Assembly (NCBI GenBank): GCA_020636435.1 | Contig: JACJXX010000002.1 | Span: 2,914,001-2,978,000, forward strand | Length of the DNA: 64,000 nucleotides | From: Lewinellaceae bacterium | Lineage (GTDB): Bacteria > Bacteroidota > Bacteroidia > Chitinophagales > Saprospiraceae | Direction: 5' to 3' | Part shown: positions 34,101 to 43,646 of the stretch, piece after piece | Layout of the letters: each line of letters starts with the position of its first letter | Numbering within the stretch: position 1 is the first letter of the stretch | The notes under the pieces: generated by a model | What the model saw: only the letters and a program-made list of their open reading frames with translations | Told to the model about the DNA's origin: nothing | Database searches by the model: none | Program-made: the position numbers and the translations under genes

Positions 34101-37031
34101 TTATTGTACAACCACAAATCTTTGCGTGAGTACTCCTACCGGAGTAACCAGGCTGTAGGTGTACATCCCCTGCGGCAGGCCTCCCACATCGAGGGGGCGG
34201 CTATGCTCCCCTGCGGGCTGGCTGCCGAGGTAAACCGTGCGAACGGCCCGCCCGTCGGCATTCCGAACGGCAATCGTAATGTCTGTCTCTTCAGTCAATT
34301 TATACTGCACCTGCGCGGTGCTGCGAACCGGGTTGGGCGCCAGCTGGAAGGACGGAATCCGGCTTGCGACTTGCTCGGTATTCACAATTTGAGTGAGCGG
34401 GAAAGTCTGCCCGTCGGGCAGGGCCACCCATACGCCAAATTCATCTTCCGGATTTTCGCTTCCGAGGAAGCCGGTGGCAAACACTACTGCCGCACCGCCA
34501 TCCAGGCCGCTGATATCGGCATCGTAGGCACGCACCACAGTATTGTTGTCATTGCCGGGAGTTACATTCAGCACATAAGCCGATGCGGGCACGTTCAGGT
34601 ATCCCTGGTATTCGCCATACTCCACATCGTCAAATAATACGCCCACTCCTTCTGCCACGACATCTACCTCCGGTGCGTCCGGGGCGCCGTGGTACAGCAG
34701 CAGGCCTACGCCCTGGCCGCCTTCAGCGGAAGTTTGGGCCATGTTGTTGACTGCCAACCCGAAAGGCGTATCCATATCTCCTACCACGCCGGTAGCCATT
34801 ACAATGTACTTCTGCCCGTCTTCAAAGACGATGTTTTTGAAAGACACGAGCGTATCCTCCACCGAATTGCTGTTGCCCGGCGCAACCGCGATGTCAAAGG
34901 CGGTGCGGGTGGGCAGGTCGACGAAAGGCGTGGCGGTGCGGAACTCGAAATCGTTCAGCAACAACGCCCCATTGGCATAAACATCTACGGTAGGTGCCGG
35001 GGAGTTGTGAATGACCTGCACCTGCGAGACGGGCGTGGCCCGTATCGCCTCGCCGGTAGGCGAAAAGAACAGTACATCCAGGGGAGGCTCCCCGCCCAGC
35101 AATCCGGAAACCACGCCTACCAGGCTGAGCCCAGCGGATGAAGGCGGAAGGGCAGATTCAAAGGTGGCCACCAAGGCTTCGCTGCCATCCGGATATACTT
35201 CGAGGTAATACCTGTTTATCGGAAGCGGCCCAATGGATTCGAATGCCCCGTAGGCAAGGCCATCAACGAGGGGCAGCATGAGGTCTCGGGCAACAATGTC
35301 TACCGCAGGAGCATTGGGAGATCCGTGAAATACGGAAACTGCTACGCTTTGCGCGTTTGGCGCAAGTAAAATAGCCTCTGCATTAATGGCTAATTCGAAG
35401 GGGGTATCGGCATCCCCGGGGATGCCATTGGCTATGATCACATGGTATTTTCCGTCCTGGAAAGTTACGGGGTCCGGCAGGTTGAACAGGATGTCCGACG
35501 GGTCGTCGCTGTCGCCGGGCGCTACGCCAAAGGTGATGGGCGTGCGCGTCGGATAGTAAACCAGGCCTGTGGCAGTCTGGAAAGCCAGGTCTTCCCTGAC
35601 TTTTACGGCATTATTGGCCCACAGGTCGATCACCTCAGCGCCGGCAGCAGGCGAGTTGTGGATGATCTGGGTAAGCGCCACCGGGGCAAGCTCTATGACT
35701 TCTCCATCCGGCAGGGCAGCGAACAGCCCGAAGTTTGGATCATCTCCGAGAATGCCGGACGCAAAAAGCACCACGGACAAGCCCCCTGCATTCCGCAGGT
35801 CAATGTTGAAGGTACCCACCAAATCTTCGCTTCCGGAAGGCCGCACTTCCAGGAAGTAATTTTCGGTTGGCAACTGGGTATATCCCAAAAAGTCGCCATA
35901 AGCCAGGCCGTCAAACAGCGGAGCCTCAAAAAAGTCATTGACCGCTACCGGAGGTGCGCCGGGCGAACCGTGAAAAGTCAATACCGATACTTCGTCCTGG
36001 CTCAAACCTTGCTCTATAGCCGGCGCGTAGGCTTCCAGGGTAAAGGGAAAGTCCGGGTCTCCGACAATGCCATTGGCAATGGCGACATAAGTTTCGCCGT
36101 TTTCGAACAGGACGGGGAAGTTCACCAGGGTGTCTTCCACGGAAGTGCTGTTGCCCAGCGCGATGCCAATGTTAACGGCCACATCGGCGGGAACGAAGTC
36201 GAAGGGCGTAGCGGTGCGGAACTCGAAGTCGTCGATCAGCAGGGCGCCGTTCGCGTATACATCTACCGTGGGCGAAGGCGAGTTGTGAATCACCTGCAGG
36301 CGGGCCACTCCGGTGGCAGGCAATTCTATAACCATGCCGTCGGGCAGGGCGGCAAACAAGCCAAAGGCGGGCGAATCACCTAAAAAGCCAGAGGCAAATA
36401 CAGTAGCAGCGCCCCCGGCCAGCCCGTTGAGGTTTGCCTCGAAGGTAGCGACGATGTTAGAGCTTCCATCGGCGCGAACATCCAGGTAATACAAGCCAGG
36501 ATCAACAGAAAGGTAATTCTCCGTGAATTGCCCGTATTCCAGAGCATCTACAATATTGCCGGCCGCGCGCACGTCCACGTCTACAGCCGGCGCGCCGGGC
36601 GAGCCGTGGAAGACCGACAAATCTACCTCGCCGGCCATACCCGCAGATTCACGGCCCATATCGTTGACCGCTAATGTGAAGGGCGTGTCGGCATCTCCAA
36701 CAATTCCGTTGGCAATTACCGTATACCCTTCCCCGTCAGCCAATTGCCCAAGCGGAAACGTGGCGATGGCGTCATCTGCAGAACTGCTGGGGTTAACCGC
36801 CACGGCCACTTCAATATCTACCCCTGACGGCACATCCAGAAAGGGCGTAGCAGCCCGGAATGGCACCGCCGTCAACGCCGGCAGGAGCGCTCCGTTTACG
36901 TAAATGTCAACCACCGGGCCACTGCCGGTGCCTGGCGACGGAGAATTGTGTATGATTTGTACGCGCGCATTCTGAGAAAAGGCGCTACAAGACATGAGGA
37001 TGGCTAGCAAAGCCAGGTACAACTTCTTCAT
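34101..37031 (-). CDS. Tandem DUF4397 protein, T9SS type A sorted
   Basis: A 976-residue secreted protein with a signal peptide (MKKLYLALLAILMSCSAFSQ). The mature part is four tandem units of about 225 residues, each made of two DUF4397-like halves. The first half begins VQ[IV]IHNSP and holds VDVYANGALL and FEFRTATPF; the second half holds HGSPGAPAVDV and ends in Y.L.VRP.GS. A C-terminal T9SS type A domain follows (FQLAPNPVRSTAQVQY, PQGMYTYSLVT). DUF4397 domains are extracellular beta-sandwiches of unknown ligand. The near-identical units at DNA level suggest recent duplication. It lies between two AAA ATPase genes but is not obviously linked to them. Confidence 0.9.
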   Translation of the reverse strand: MKKLYLALLAILMSCSAFSQNARVQIIHNSPSPGTGSGPVVDIYVNGALLPALTAVPFRAATPFLDVPSGVDIEVAVAVNPSSSADDAIATFPLGQLADGEGYTVIANGIVGDADTPFTLAVNDMGRESAGMAGEVDLSVFHGSPGAPAVDVDVRAAGNIVDALEYGQFTENYLSVDPGLYYLDVRADGSSNIVATFEANLNGLAGGAATVFASGFLGDSPAFGLFAALPDGMVIELPATGVARLQVIHNSPSPTVDVYANGALLIDDFEFRTATPFDFVPADVAVNIGIALGNSTSVEDTLVNFPVLFENGETYVAIANGIVGDPDFPFTLEAYAPAIEQGLSQDEVSVLTFHGSPGAPPVAVNDFFEAPLFDGLAYGDFLGYTQLPTENYFLEVRPSGSEDLVGTFNIDLRNAGGLSVVLFASGILGDDPNFGLFAALPDGEVIELAPVALTQIIHNSPAAGAEVIDLWANNAVKVREDLAFQTATGLVYYPTRTPITFGVAPGDSDDPSDILFNLPDPVTFQDGKYHVIIANGIPGDADTPFELAINAEAILLAPNAQSVAVSVFHGSPNAPAVDIVARDLMLPLVDGLAYGAFESIGPLPINRYYLEVYPDGSEALVATFESALPPSSAGLSLVGVVSGLLGGEPPLDVLFFSPTGEAIRATPVSQVQVIHNSPAPTVDVYANGALLLNDFEFRTATPFVDLPTRTAFDIAVAPGNSNSVEDTLVSFKNIVFEDGQKYIVMATGVVGDMDTPFGLAVNNMAQTSAEGGQGVGLLLYHGAPDAPEVDVVAEGVGVLFDDVEYGEYQGYLNVPASAYVLNVTPGNDNNTVVRAYDADISGLDGGAAVVFATGFLGSENPEDEFGVWVALPDGQTFPLTQIVNTEQVASRIPSFQLAPNPVRSTAQVQYKLTEETDITIAVRNADGRAVRTVYLGSQPAGEHSRPLDVGGLPQGMYTYSLVTPVGVLTQRFVVVQ

Positions 37032-37235
37032 AATCTAAGCTTTAAGTAAAGGAGAACAATTCATGATTCAGAGGATGAACACGAAGAGGCAGGTTAGGTT
37101 TATGCCGGATGGCAGTTAAAGCCGGTTTAGCTCATTAGTTGTCATTTTAACAGTTTTCCAGCATAAATTAGCGGTTTGCAAGCGATTAGTCAAAATGTCA
37201 GAAGTTTGTTATCTTTCGGCCTCAACCAACCGGCA

Positions 37236-40200
37236 ATGGCTCAAGTAAAACTCAATATCCCCACTCTGGTGACAGACACCGTTATAGAGGATAAGGCGCA
37301 CTACCACCTAAGGCCATTGTTTACCGGGTTTCCATTGGCTACCCACCGGCGTTATGACAATGCGGTGGCTCAGTTGCAAAAAGAGGTACGGCAAGCTTTC
37401 AAGGGTTTTTCTCTGAGCCGGCAGAGTGCAGACCGCCTGCTGTGGTTTTTATTCAAGCCGGAAATTCATTACCAGCAATTTCAAATGGAGTTCAACCTGG
37501 GGCGGCAATTTGTAAGCGGCTTGTTTGGGGTGGCCACGTTTACCCTCGAAGGCAAGTCTTTCGCCGTCCTTCCTTCTTTTTACAACTTCATGTTCATGCT
37601 CCCATCCAAAAAGGGAAGCAAACCAGACCTGGAGGCTGCGGCGAAGCAGGCCGTTCGGGCTTTGCTGCGCAAGATCAAAAAGGAAGACGAGATCGGGTTC
37701 GACCCGGAAGCCTATTTTTCAAGCCCGCGAGAGTTCCTGTCGAATATCGAAGTGCCGGTCAATATTGGGCAGGCCAGTTTCAGCTTTGACGCGCCCCCCG
37801 ACAACTGGTTTTTGGCGAGCCTGATAGAGGACACCAATTTTGACGGGGCTACCGAGATAGAAAGAGTGGGCCAGGACCTGAACAGCCTCTATCCGGCGGA
37901 GTTGCGCCGGGCTTATTACCAGGAAGAACTGGCCGGGCAGCTTTACAAAGCCATCTTCCACCGGGGCAATACCCCGCTGGCCATCATCGGCCCGGAAGGG
38001 GTCGGCAAGCATACCATCATCCATGAGGTGATCTGGCGGTACGAAAACGAGTTTTACGAACCCAAAAAGGGGCGCACCCAGCGCATCTGGCTGATCGACC
38101 CTACCCGCATCATTTCCGGGATGAGCATCGTCGGGATGTGGCAAAAGCGCTTTGAGGCCATCATTTCCTTTGTGAAAATGCCGGCGGAAGGAGCAAAGGC
38201 AAGCGATAAAATCCTGATCGACAACCCCGTAGCGTTATTGCGTATCGGCAAGTCGTCGCAAAACAATATGACCCTCAGCGACGTACTGCGGCCCTACCTC
38301 GAGAAGCGGCAGTTGCAGGCCACCATTCTGGCTACTCCGGAAGAATGGAAGGTGATACAGGAAAAAGGAAGGCGTTTCGCCAACCTTTTCCAGGCCGTCC
38401 GCATCAATGAGCCCGGCCTGGAAACCGCCATTCGCATCATACTCCGAAACCGGCGTGTTCTGGAACGGGAGAACGATACATCCATCACCATACAGGCTGT
38501 ACAACAATTGTTGTCGATACAACGCAATTATCTGAAGAACAGGCCGCTTCCGGGCAGCGTCATGAAGCTGATGCGCCAATTGGCGGTAAAGTACCGCTAT
38601 GGCGCCGCCAACGCCCCCGAAGTCCGCGAGGAATTCAAAGCGTTCAGTGGCCTGGAGGAACGCATATTCGACTCCAGCCGCCAATTTCAGGAAGGGGAAG
38701 TGCGCGGGCATATTGCCCAGGAGTTGGTGGGGCAGCCCAGGGCGGTAGAAGCGTTGACCAATGTGGTCCATATCATCAAGGCCAAGCTGACGGATAAGAG
38801 CAAGCCCCTGGCTTCTTTTATGTTCATAGGCCCTACCGGGGTAGGCAAGACCCAGGCCGCCAAAGTCGTCTGCAAGTACCTGTTGGGCAGCGAGAAACAC
38901 CTCATGCGCTTCGACATGAACGAATACATTGACGAAAGCGCGGTGCAACGGCTTATTGGCGATGATTTTAACCCCGAAGGGCAACTCACCGGCGCGGTTC
39001 GTTACCGCCCTTTTGGCATCATCTTGCTGGATGAGATCGAGAAGGCCCACCCCCGGGTTCACGACCTGCTCCTCCAGGTACTGGACGACGGGCGGCTCAC
39101 CGACAGCCTGGGGCGGACGGTCGACTTTACCAACACCATCATCATCATGACCTCCAACGTGGGGGCCCGCCAGGCGAATGCCCAACTGGGCTACCAGGCC
39201 GATGGCCGCGATGAAGGCGGCGTCTACCGGCGAGCCATGGAAAAGGAATTCCGCCCCGAATTCATCAACCGCATCGACCAGGTCATCATCTTCAACCCGC
39301 TGGAACTCAGCCACATCCTGGGCATTGCACGCCTGCAGATCAAGGAACTGCTGCAGCGCGATGGCTTCGTGCGGCGAACGACCCTACTCAACATTTCCAA
39401 GAATGCCCTGGAATGGGTGGCCCAAAGAGGGTTTGATGCCCGAATGGGGGGCCGGGCCCTGAAGCGGCAGATAGAACGCGACCTCACTTCCCTATCTGCC
39501 GAGCAATTGGTCTCTACCCAGATCGATACCCCTATCCTGTTCGACGTGTTGCTGCAAAATAACCGGCTCACTCCCCAAATAAGGCCCCTGCAGTTTGTGC
39601 AGCCCGTGGAAGACGACTGGCTGCCCGACCTTCCAGATGAGGCGCGGGGCAAACGCTTTTACAACCAGTTGCTCTACACTTTGGAAAACATCCGCAGCCA
39701 GTTGCTGGCTTATGAAGAAAAGATGGAAGCGCACGCTGGCCCTCTGATCTACTCAGATGACACAGCATCCAGCGGGCTGGGGTGGGAATATTACCACTTT
39801 AAGAACCGGGTGGAGGAAACCCGCGAGGCCATCAAAAACATCAGCCTGGGGTTCAGAGACCGAAACTACAAATACGGGCCCGCCATCCCGCTGCGCCTGA
39901 AGCCGGTGAGCCTGGTGCCCCGCAAAGACTGGTCGGCCAAGGGCATACGCGAGAACATCAAGGATCGTTTGTTCCAGCAGGAAGGCATTCGGGAAATCCG
40001 GGAAGCTTACCATTTCGGCATGTCGCCGTTCGACAGCATCAAAACGGAATTCATCAGCAACTACCTGGACGTGGCTTTCCTCCAGTTGCAGCTTCGGTCT
40101 GTGCTTAAGGGCCAGCCTCAGAAAGGAAGCCTGAAAATAGAATCCTATATCACAGGTATGGGGCAATGGGAAACGGGCTTTTTGCTGGATAAGTACTCCG

Positions 40201-40544
40201 AATTGCTGGCTTTGCTCGATATTCCGCACAAGGTGTATAAAACCCGCAGTACTATCGACATCGAGTCTTTCTCTTGGTTCGACCTATTCGGCGGCGAAGC
40301 CGGCATCCACCTGTTTTATCTGGGCCAGCGCAGCCCCATCCCGATCCACGTATCGCTGGGGCAGCCGGAGGATGAAAAAAACGCCTACCAGGTCGTGCGC
40401 GTCTACGATGGCCACGATACGCTGACCGACCTCCGGACAGGCTTTTCCAACGTGGTGAATATCGAGGGCGGCGAGTTAAAATTATTGCTTTACGCGGGTA
40501 TCAGCAAGGGCTTGAGGGAAAGGGTTAATCCGTTGAATGGTTGA
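37236..40544 (+). CDS. ClpB-like two-AAA protein with unusual N- and C-terminal domains
   Basis: A 1102-residue protein. Residues 1-230 are unlike the Clp N-domain. AAA-1 (about 235-470) has Walker A GPEGVGKHT (252-260) but its Walker B region reads KILIDN without the catalytic Glu, so it probably binds without hydrolysing. There is no ClpB coiled-coil M-domain. AAA-2 (about 490-770) is canonical: GPTGVGKTQ (532-540), ILLDEIEKAH, sensor-1 TSN, RPEFINRID with the Arg finger, and GFDARMGGRALKR. The C-terminal ~300 residues are not found in ClpB; residues 968-1038 resemble a release-factor PCRF domain (TGMGQWETGFLLDKY, GGEAGIHLFYLGQRSP), a weak match. An unfoldase or remodelling role is inferred. 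The ATG at 37236 follows a TATCTTTC box. Confidence 0.8.
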   Translation: MAQVKLNIPTLVTDTVIEDKAHYHLRPLFTGFPLATHRRYDNAVAQLQKEVRQAFKGFSLSRQSADRLLWFLFKPEIHYQQFQMEFNLGRQFVSGLFGVATFTLEGKSFAVLPSFYNFMFMLPSKKGSKPDLEAAAKQAVRALLRKIKKEDEIGFDPEAYFSSPREFLSNIEVPVNIGQASFSFDAPPDNWFLASLIEDTNFDGATEIERVGQDLNSLYPAELRRAYYQEELAGQLYKAIFHRGNTPLAIIGPEGVGKHTIIHEVIWRYENEFYEPKKGRTQRIWLIDPTRIISGMSIVGMWQKRFEAIISFVKMPAEGAKASDKILIDNPVALLRIGKSSQNNMTLSDVLRPYLEKRQLQATILATPEEWKVIQEKGRRFANLFQAVRINEPGLETAIRIILRNRRVLERENDTSITIQAVQQLLSIQRNYLKNRPLPGSVMKLMRQLAVKYRYGAANAPEVREEFKAFSGLEERIFDSSRQFQEGEVRGHIAQELVGQPRAVEALTNVVHIIKAKLTDKSKPLASFMFIGPTGVGKTQAAKVVCKYLLGSEKHLMRFDMNEYIDESAVQRLIGDDFNPEGQLTGAVRYRPFGIILLDEIEKAHPRVHDLLLQVLDDGRLTDSLGRTVDFTNTIIIMTSNVGARQANAQLGYQADGRDEGGVYRRAMEKEFRPEFINRIDQVIIFNPLELSHILGIARLQIKELLQRDGFVRRTTLLNISKNALEWVAQRGFDARMGGRALKRQIERDLTSLSAEQLVSTQIDTPILFDVLLQNNRLTPQIRPLQFVQPVEDDWLPDLPDEARGKRFYNQLLYTLENIRSQLLAYEEKMEAHAGPLIYSDDTASSGLGWEYYHFKNRVEETREAIKNISLGFRDRNYKYGPAIPLRLKPVSLVPRKDWSAKGIRENIKDRLFQQEGIREIREAYHFGMSPFDSIKTEFISNYLDVAFLQLQLRSVLKGQPQKGSLKIESYITGMGQWETGFLLDKYSELLALLDIPHKVYKTRSTIDIESFSWFDLFGGEAGIHLFYLGQRSPIPIHVSLGQPEDEKNAYQVVRVYDGHDTLTDLRTGFSNVVNIEGGELKLLLYAGISKGLRERVNPLNG

Positions 40545-40671
40545 AGGGTTTTATTGCTGTGGGGCTGTACCCCAACGGGTAAATTTCAACAATACCCATC
40601 CAACAATATTACAATTTCACCCTGAGCTTTTCGAAGGTATAGCCATCTAACAATGCAGCCATCCAACAATG
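40536..40671. repeat. Octamer arrays between convergent genes
   Basis: The left arm overlaps the ClpB-like stop codon: AATGGTTG, AAGGGTTT, TATTGCTG in register (40536-40559). The inverse class follows at 40587-40616 (CAACAATA, a truncated copy, CAACAATA, TTACAATT) and 40640-40671 (TAGCCATC, TAACAATG, CAGCCATC, CAACAATG). The last octamer ends 12 bases from the stop of the opposing gene. Confidence 0.75.
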
Positions 40672-40683
40672 GAGCCTCTCCTG

Positions 40684-41250
40684 TCACCCCTCCCGGCGTT
40701 GTATCTCATCTCTGATCCTGGCGGCCCGTTCATAATCTTCCTTTGCCAGGGCATCCTCCAGCAATTGGCCCAATTCCTGGTCCGAATAGCTTCCGAGTTC
40801 CTTCTTTTTAATAGGAGCATTCAGTTCTGCGGCGGCGTTGTCGATGGTTACTCCAGCCTCGTCCATGATAAAATCCCTGGCGAAGATGGGGCATTCGAAG
40901 CGGACGGCCAGAGCGATGGCGTCGGAAGTTCGGGAATCCAGGCCAAAAGTAGTGCCGTCGTTTTTTTGGCAGATCAACGTAGCGTAAAAAACGCCGAAGC
41001 GGAGGTTGGAAATAACGACTTCCTTGAGTTTAATGTCCAGGGCGGCGAGGGTGTTCTTTATCAGGTCGTGGGTCATTGGCCGGTTGGTCGGTATTTTTTC
41101 CAGGGCCAATGCGATGGCCTGGGCCTCAAAGCCACCAATAACAACAGGCAAGCGCCGGTTGCCGGCTGCCTCTTTCAGTACCACGACAAAGCTGTTCGGT
41201 TGCGCCTCACTGTTGGCCAGCGCCACTATTTTCAACTCCACTTTTCTCAT
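40684..41250 (-). CDS. Bifunctional-nuclease (DUF151/BFN) family protein with UVR motif
   Basis: A 188-residue protein. The first ~135 residues are a BFN domain (PF02577) with LPVVIGGFEAQAIALAL, PMTHDLIKNTL and the conserved DSRTSDAIALAVRF. The last ~35 residues form a UvrB/UvrC-type helical motif (LGQLLEDALAKEDYERAARI). This fusion is known in several phyla; plant BFN proteins have dual nuclease activity, but bacterial function is little studied. The ATG at 41250 is preferred over an upstream in-frame start. It overlaps the preceding small gene by 44 bases, suggesting translational coupling. Confidence 0.85.
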   Translation of the reverse strand: MRKVELKIVALANSEAQPNSFVVVLKEAAGNRRLPVVIGGFEAQAIALALEKIPTNRPMTHDLIKNTLAALDIKLKEVVISNLRFGVFYATLICQKNDGTTFGLDSRTSDAIALAVRFECPIFARDFIMDEAGVTIDNAAAELNAPIKKKELGSYSDQELGQLLEDALAKEDYERAARIRDEIQRREG

Positions 41251-41467
41251 TCCATTCCTGGTGCGTTTTGATGTGAGCACAGAGCTTAACCACATCATTG
41301 AATGTAGCTTCCTGGCCTGGGCCCAACAGATGGAATTGAGGGCCCTCAGAAAAGCTAATAATGATGCTTTCTTTCAGCATTACTTTTCGCCCCCTGATAT
41401 CTTCCACCTCGATATCAAAATGTTTGAGGGCGCATAACAACAATTCTTTTTGATGGCTGGATTCCAT
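41207..41467 (-). CDS. Small hypothetical protein overlapping the BFN gene
   Basis: An 86-residue protein starting at the ATG 41467 (MESSHQKELLLCALKHFDIEVED). It has no signal peptide and looks like a compact alpha/beta protein with LKESIIISFSEGPQFHLLGPG in the middle. A TTG 87 bases upstream could add 29 plausible residues. It shares 44 bases with the start of the BFN gene in another frame. No family is recognised. Coding is supported by position, overlap and reasonable composition rather than homology, so it is less certain than its neighbours. Confidence 0.55.
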   Translation of the reverse strand: MESSHQKELLLCALKHFDIEVEDIRGRKVMLKESIIISFSEGPQFHLLGPGQEATFNDVVKLCAHIKTHQEWNEKSGVENSGAGQQ

Positions 41468-41609
41468 GGCCTCTGCTTTATTACCTGCATTGAGATAAAT
41501 AGGAAGTGGTTCTTTGTTCAGGTGAAAAGAGGCTCCGCAATACTTTATTATCAATTATTACAGCATTAATATACGCAGGATTAACCAATATATAAAGCGG
41601 AAGGCGGAA

Positions 41610-42917
41610 TTATTTGTTGCGCTTCCCTATTTTGGGATAAGCCTTCAGCGCTTCCAACAGGCGATCGAGGTCTTCTGTGAGGGTATAGACATTTGGCGTG
41701 ACTCTTATTCCGCTAATGTTTTCCCACTGGATGGGCACGGTGTGGATTTGACAATCTCTGAACAGCCAGTCGCTCAGCGTTTGGTTTTCCACGCCTGACA
41801 GGCCCGCCAGGGCAATAGCGCAACTGTGAAGCGCTCCGGAAGGAGAAAACAATTGAAAGCCGGGGATGCCCTGTGCCTGTTCTACCCAATAGCGCCTGAG
41901 ATACAGCAGGCGTTCCTGTTTCCGTTCCGCCCCGATCATCAGGTGAAAATCGGCGGCCTGAGCGATGGCTTGTTCGATGGCAAAAGAGCGGGTGCCGAGG
42001 TTTTCGAATTTGCGGATGTCGCTGCTCTCCGGCTCGGGCGCGCTGAAGAGCGGGTAGAGGGAAGCTATTTTTTCCTTCCGGACATAGAGCATGCCGCTGC
42101 CAAAAGGGGCACATAGCCACTTGTGAAGGCTGGTGCCGAAATAGTCGCACTCCAGCCCGGGGACCTCAAAATCCAGGTGGCAGAAAGAGTGCGCCCCGTC
42201 GACCAGGGTTTCGATGCCCCGGTTGCGGGCTTCACGGGCGATTTCGCGAGCCGGCATCACCTGCCCGTTCCAGTTGATGATGTGGGTGATGTGCACTACC
42301 TTCGTCCTGGGCGTAAAAGCCGAAGCAAAGGCTTTCACGATCTGGCCGCCGTCTTCAATGGGAAAATCAAAGGACAGCCATTTCAACACGACGCCATCCC
42401 TTTTGGCGCGTTGTTTCCAGGCGTTGATCATGTTGGGGTAATCCTGCCGGGTGAGCACGACTTCATCGCCCGCCTTGAGTTGGAGGCCGAAGATCACCGT
42501 TTCCAGTGCTTCGGAGGCGTTCCGGTTGATGGCGATCTCTTCGGGGGAGCATCCGGCCAGGCCGGCCAGTTTGGCGCGCACGGGTTCCCTGCCCTTATCC
42601 AGTATTCTCCACATATAATAGGAGGGCGCCTCATTGCTCATCCGGTTATACCGTTCCACTGCTTCCTGGACGACAATGGGCTGGGGAGACACTCCGCCGT
42701 TGTTGAGGTTGACGATGGCAGGAGATACCGAATAGGCCATTTTTACCTGCCGCCAGAACGTTTCATCCCCGGCCAGTTGCCGGGCAGGCACAGGCTGGTA
42801 GCAGGCCAGGGCGTCGAGGAGGCTTCTGCCATTGGCCGAAGAATAAAATGGAACGGTGCCCGCCAGCCCAAAAGTGCCGGCCAGGGTACGCAGAAATTTC
42901 CTTCTGTCTGTGCTCAT
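41610..42917 (-). CDS. Class V aminotransferase-fold PLP enzyme with Tat signal
   Basis: A 435-residue enzyme. The N-terminus has a twin-arginine signal (DRRKFLRTLAG, then a hydrophobic stretch), so it is probably exported folded. The catalytic part resembles isopenicillin-N epimerase/cysteine-desulfurase-like enzymes: LNNGGVSPQP, NASEALETVIFGL, LVDGAHSFCH (Asp240 to the PLP ring nitrogen) and GTSLHKWLCAPFG with the Schiff-base Lys266. The reaction is unknown. It lies 41 bases after a membrane-protein gene and upstream of the small gene and BFN on the same strand. Confidence 0.85.
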   Translation of the reverse strand: MSTDRRKFLRTLAGTFGLAGTVPFYSSANGRSLLDALACYQPVPARQLAGDETFWRQVKMAYSVSPAIVNLNNGGVSPQPIVVQEAVERYNRMSNEAPSYYMWRILDKGREPVRAKLAGLAGCSPEEIAINRNASEALETVIFGLQLKAGDEVVLTRQDYPNMINAWKQRAKRDGVVLKWLSFDFPIEDGGQIVKAFASAFTPRTKVVHITHIINWNGQVMPAREIAREARNRGIETLVDGAHSFCHLDFEVPGLECDYFGTSLHKWLCAPFGSGMLYVRKEKIASLYPLFSAPEPESSDIRKFENLGTRSFAIEQAIAQAADFHLMIGAERKQERLLYLRRYWVEQAQGIPGFQLFSPSGALHSCAIALAGLSGVENQTLSDWLFRDCQIHTVPIQWENISGIRVTPNVYTLTEDLDRLLEALKAYPKIGKRNK

Positions 42918-42958
42918 GGTAGAAATTGTTTATCGGCCTACGCACCAGGAATGGAACA

Positions 42959-43492
42959 TCAGAGTACGATCGCCGCTTCTTTCTTGATGGCCATCAGCGC
43001 TTTCTCCACTGCCATTGCTTCCCGTTGATTGACGATATTGAACAAGGCCTGCGCCAGTTCCTTGCCGTCGGCCCTGGGGCCGACTTTTTCGGCCACGAGG
43101 GCCACCACGTTGACCGCTTCGTCTCTTGCCATTTTGATGATCTCCCACAATTGGCCGGAGACGTAGACCTGTTGAGTGATGTTGTGCTCGTACTCCTGTT
43201 GAATGGCGAGAAGCAGAGACACCTGCAACTCTCCTGCCGTCATGCCGTCCTTGCGGATGCGCAGGAGCAGGTTGGGGATGGCGATCCGTTCGCACAACAT
43301 AGAAAGGCGTTCGTAAGCCTGTAGTTTTAGCGGGAGGGTTGTCTGGATCTGCCCCTGCTTTATTTCCGCCATTTTCAGGCGGTATTGGTTTTCGAGATAA
43401 GTTTTTAGAATATAATAAGCCGTGAGAAAGACGATGAGCGCAGGTATCGTCAGCTTAAGGACTTCTAAAATAAAAGACAACCACGTAGGCAT
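42959..43492 (-). CDS. Membrane-anchored protein of unknown function
   Basis: A 177-residue protein starting at ATG 43492, with one N-terminal membrane helix (about 3-28, LSFILEVLKLTIPALIVFLT) and a helical, charged cytosolic domain. The domain has LKLQAYERLSMLCERIAIPNLLLRI and EYEHNITQQVYVSGQLWEII, a pattern I have seen associated with uncharacterised Bacteroidota proteins but cannot name with certainty. A longer frame exists upstream but would overlap the divergent Fe-S assembly gene. It is probably the first gene of the unit leading to the PLP enzyme. Confidence 0.75.
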   Translation of the reverse strand: MPTWLSFILEVLKLTIPALIVFLTAYYILKTYLENQYRLKMAEIKQGQIQTTLPLKLQAYERLSMLCERIAIPNLLLRIRKDGMTAGELQVSLLLAIQQEYEHNITQQVYVSGQLWEIIKMARDEAVNVVALVAEKVGPRADGKELAQALFNIVNQREAMAVEKALMAIKKEAAIVL

Positions 43493-43607
43493 AGAGTAGA
43501 ATTCAATGGTTCGGCGTAAATCTACCAAAATTTGGTGCAATTCTATAATCGGCAACTTCAGCAAACCAAAAGCGCTCCTATCCTGTTCCTTATTGTTATA
43601 AAGTAAG

Positions 43608-43615
43608 TATATTTG
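43608..43615 (+). promoter_or_regulatory. TAnnTTTG -7 box for the iron-sulfur assembly gene
   Basis: TATATTTG, an exact consensus match 31 bases before the ATG, within the 154-bp gap between divergent genes. Confidence 0.5.
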
Positions 43616-43646
43616 CGCTATCACAAAATTGCCAAAGAAGGAGAAA

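Noticed and set aside
37236..40544. Type VI secretion ClpV
   Set aside because: No tss genes are nearby, the first AAA module looks inactive and the N- and C-terminal domains do not fit ClpV.
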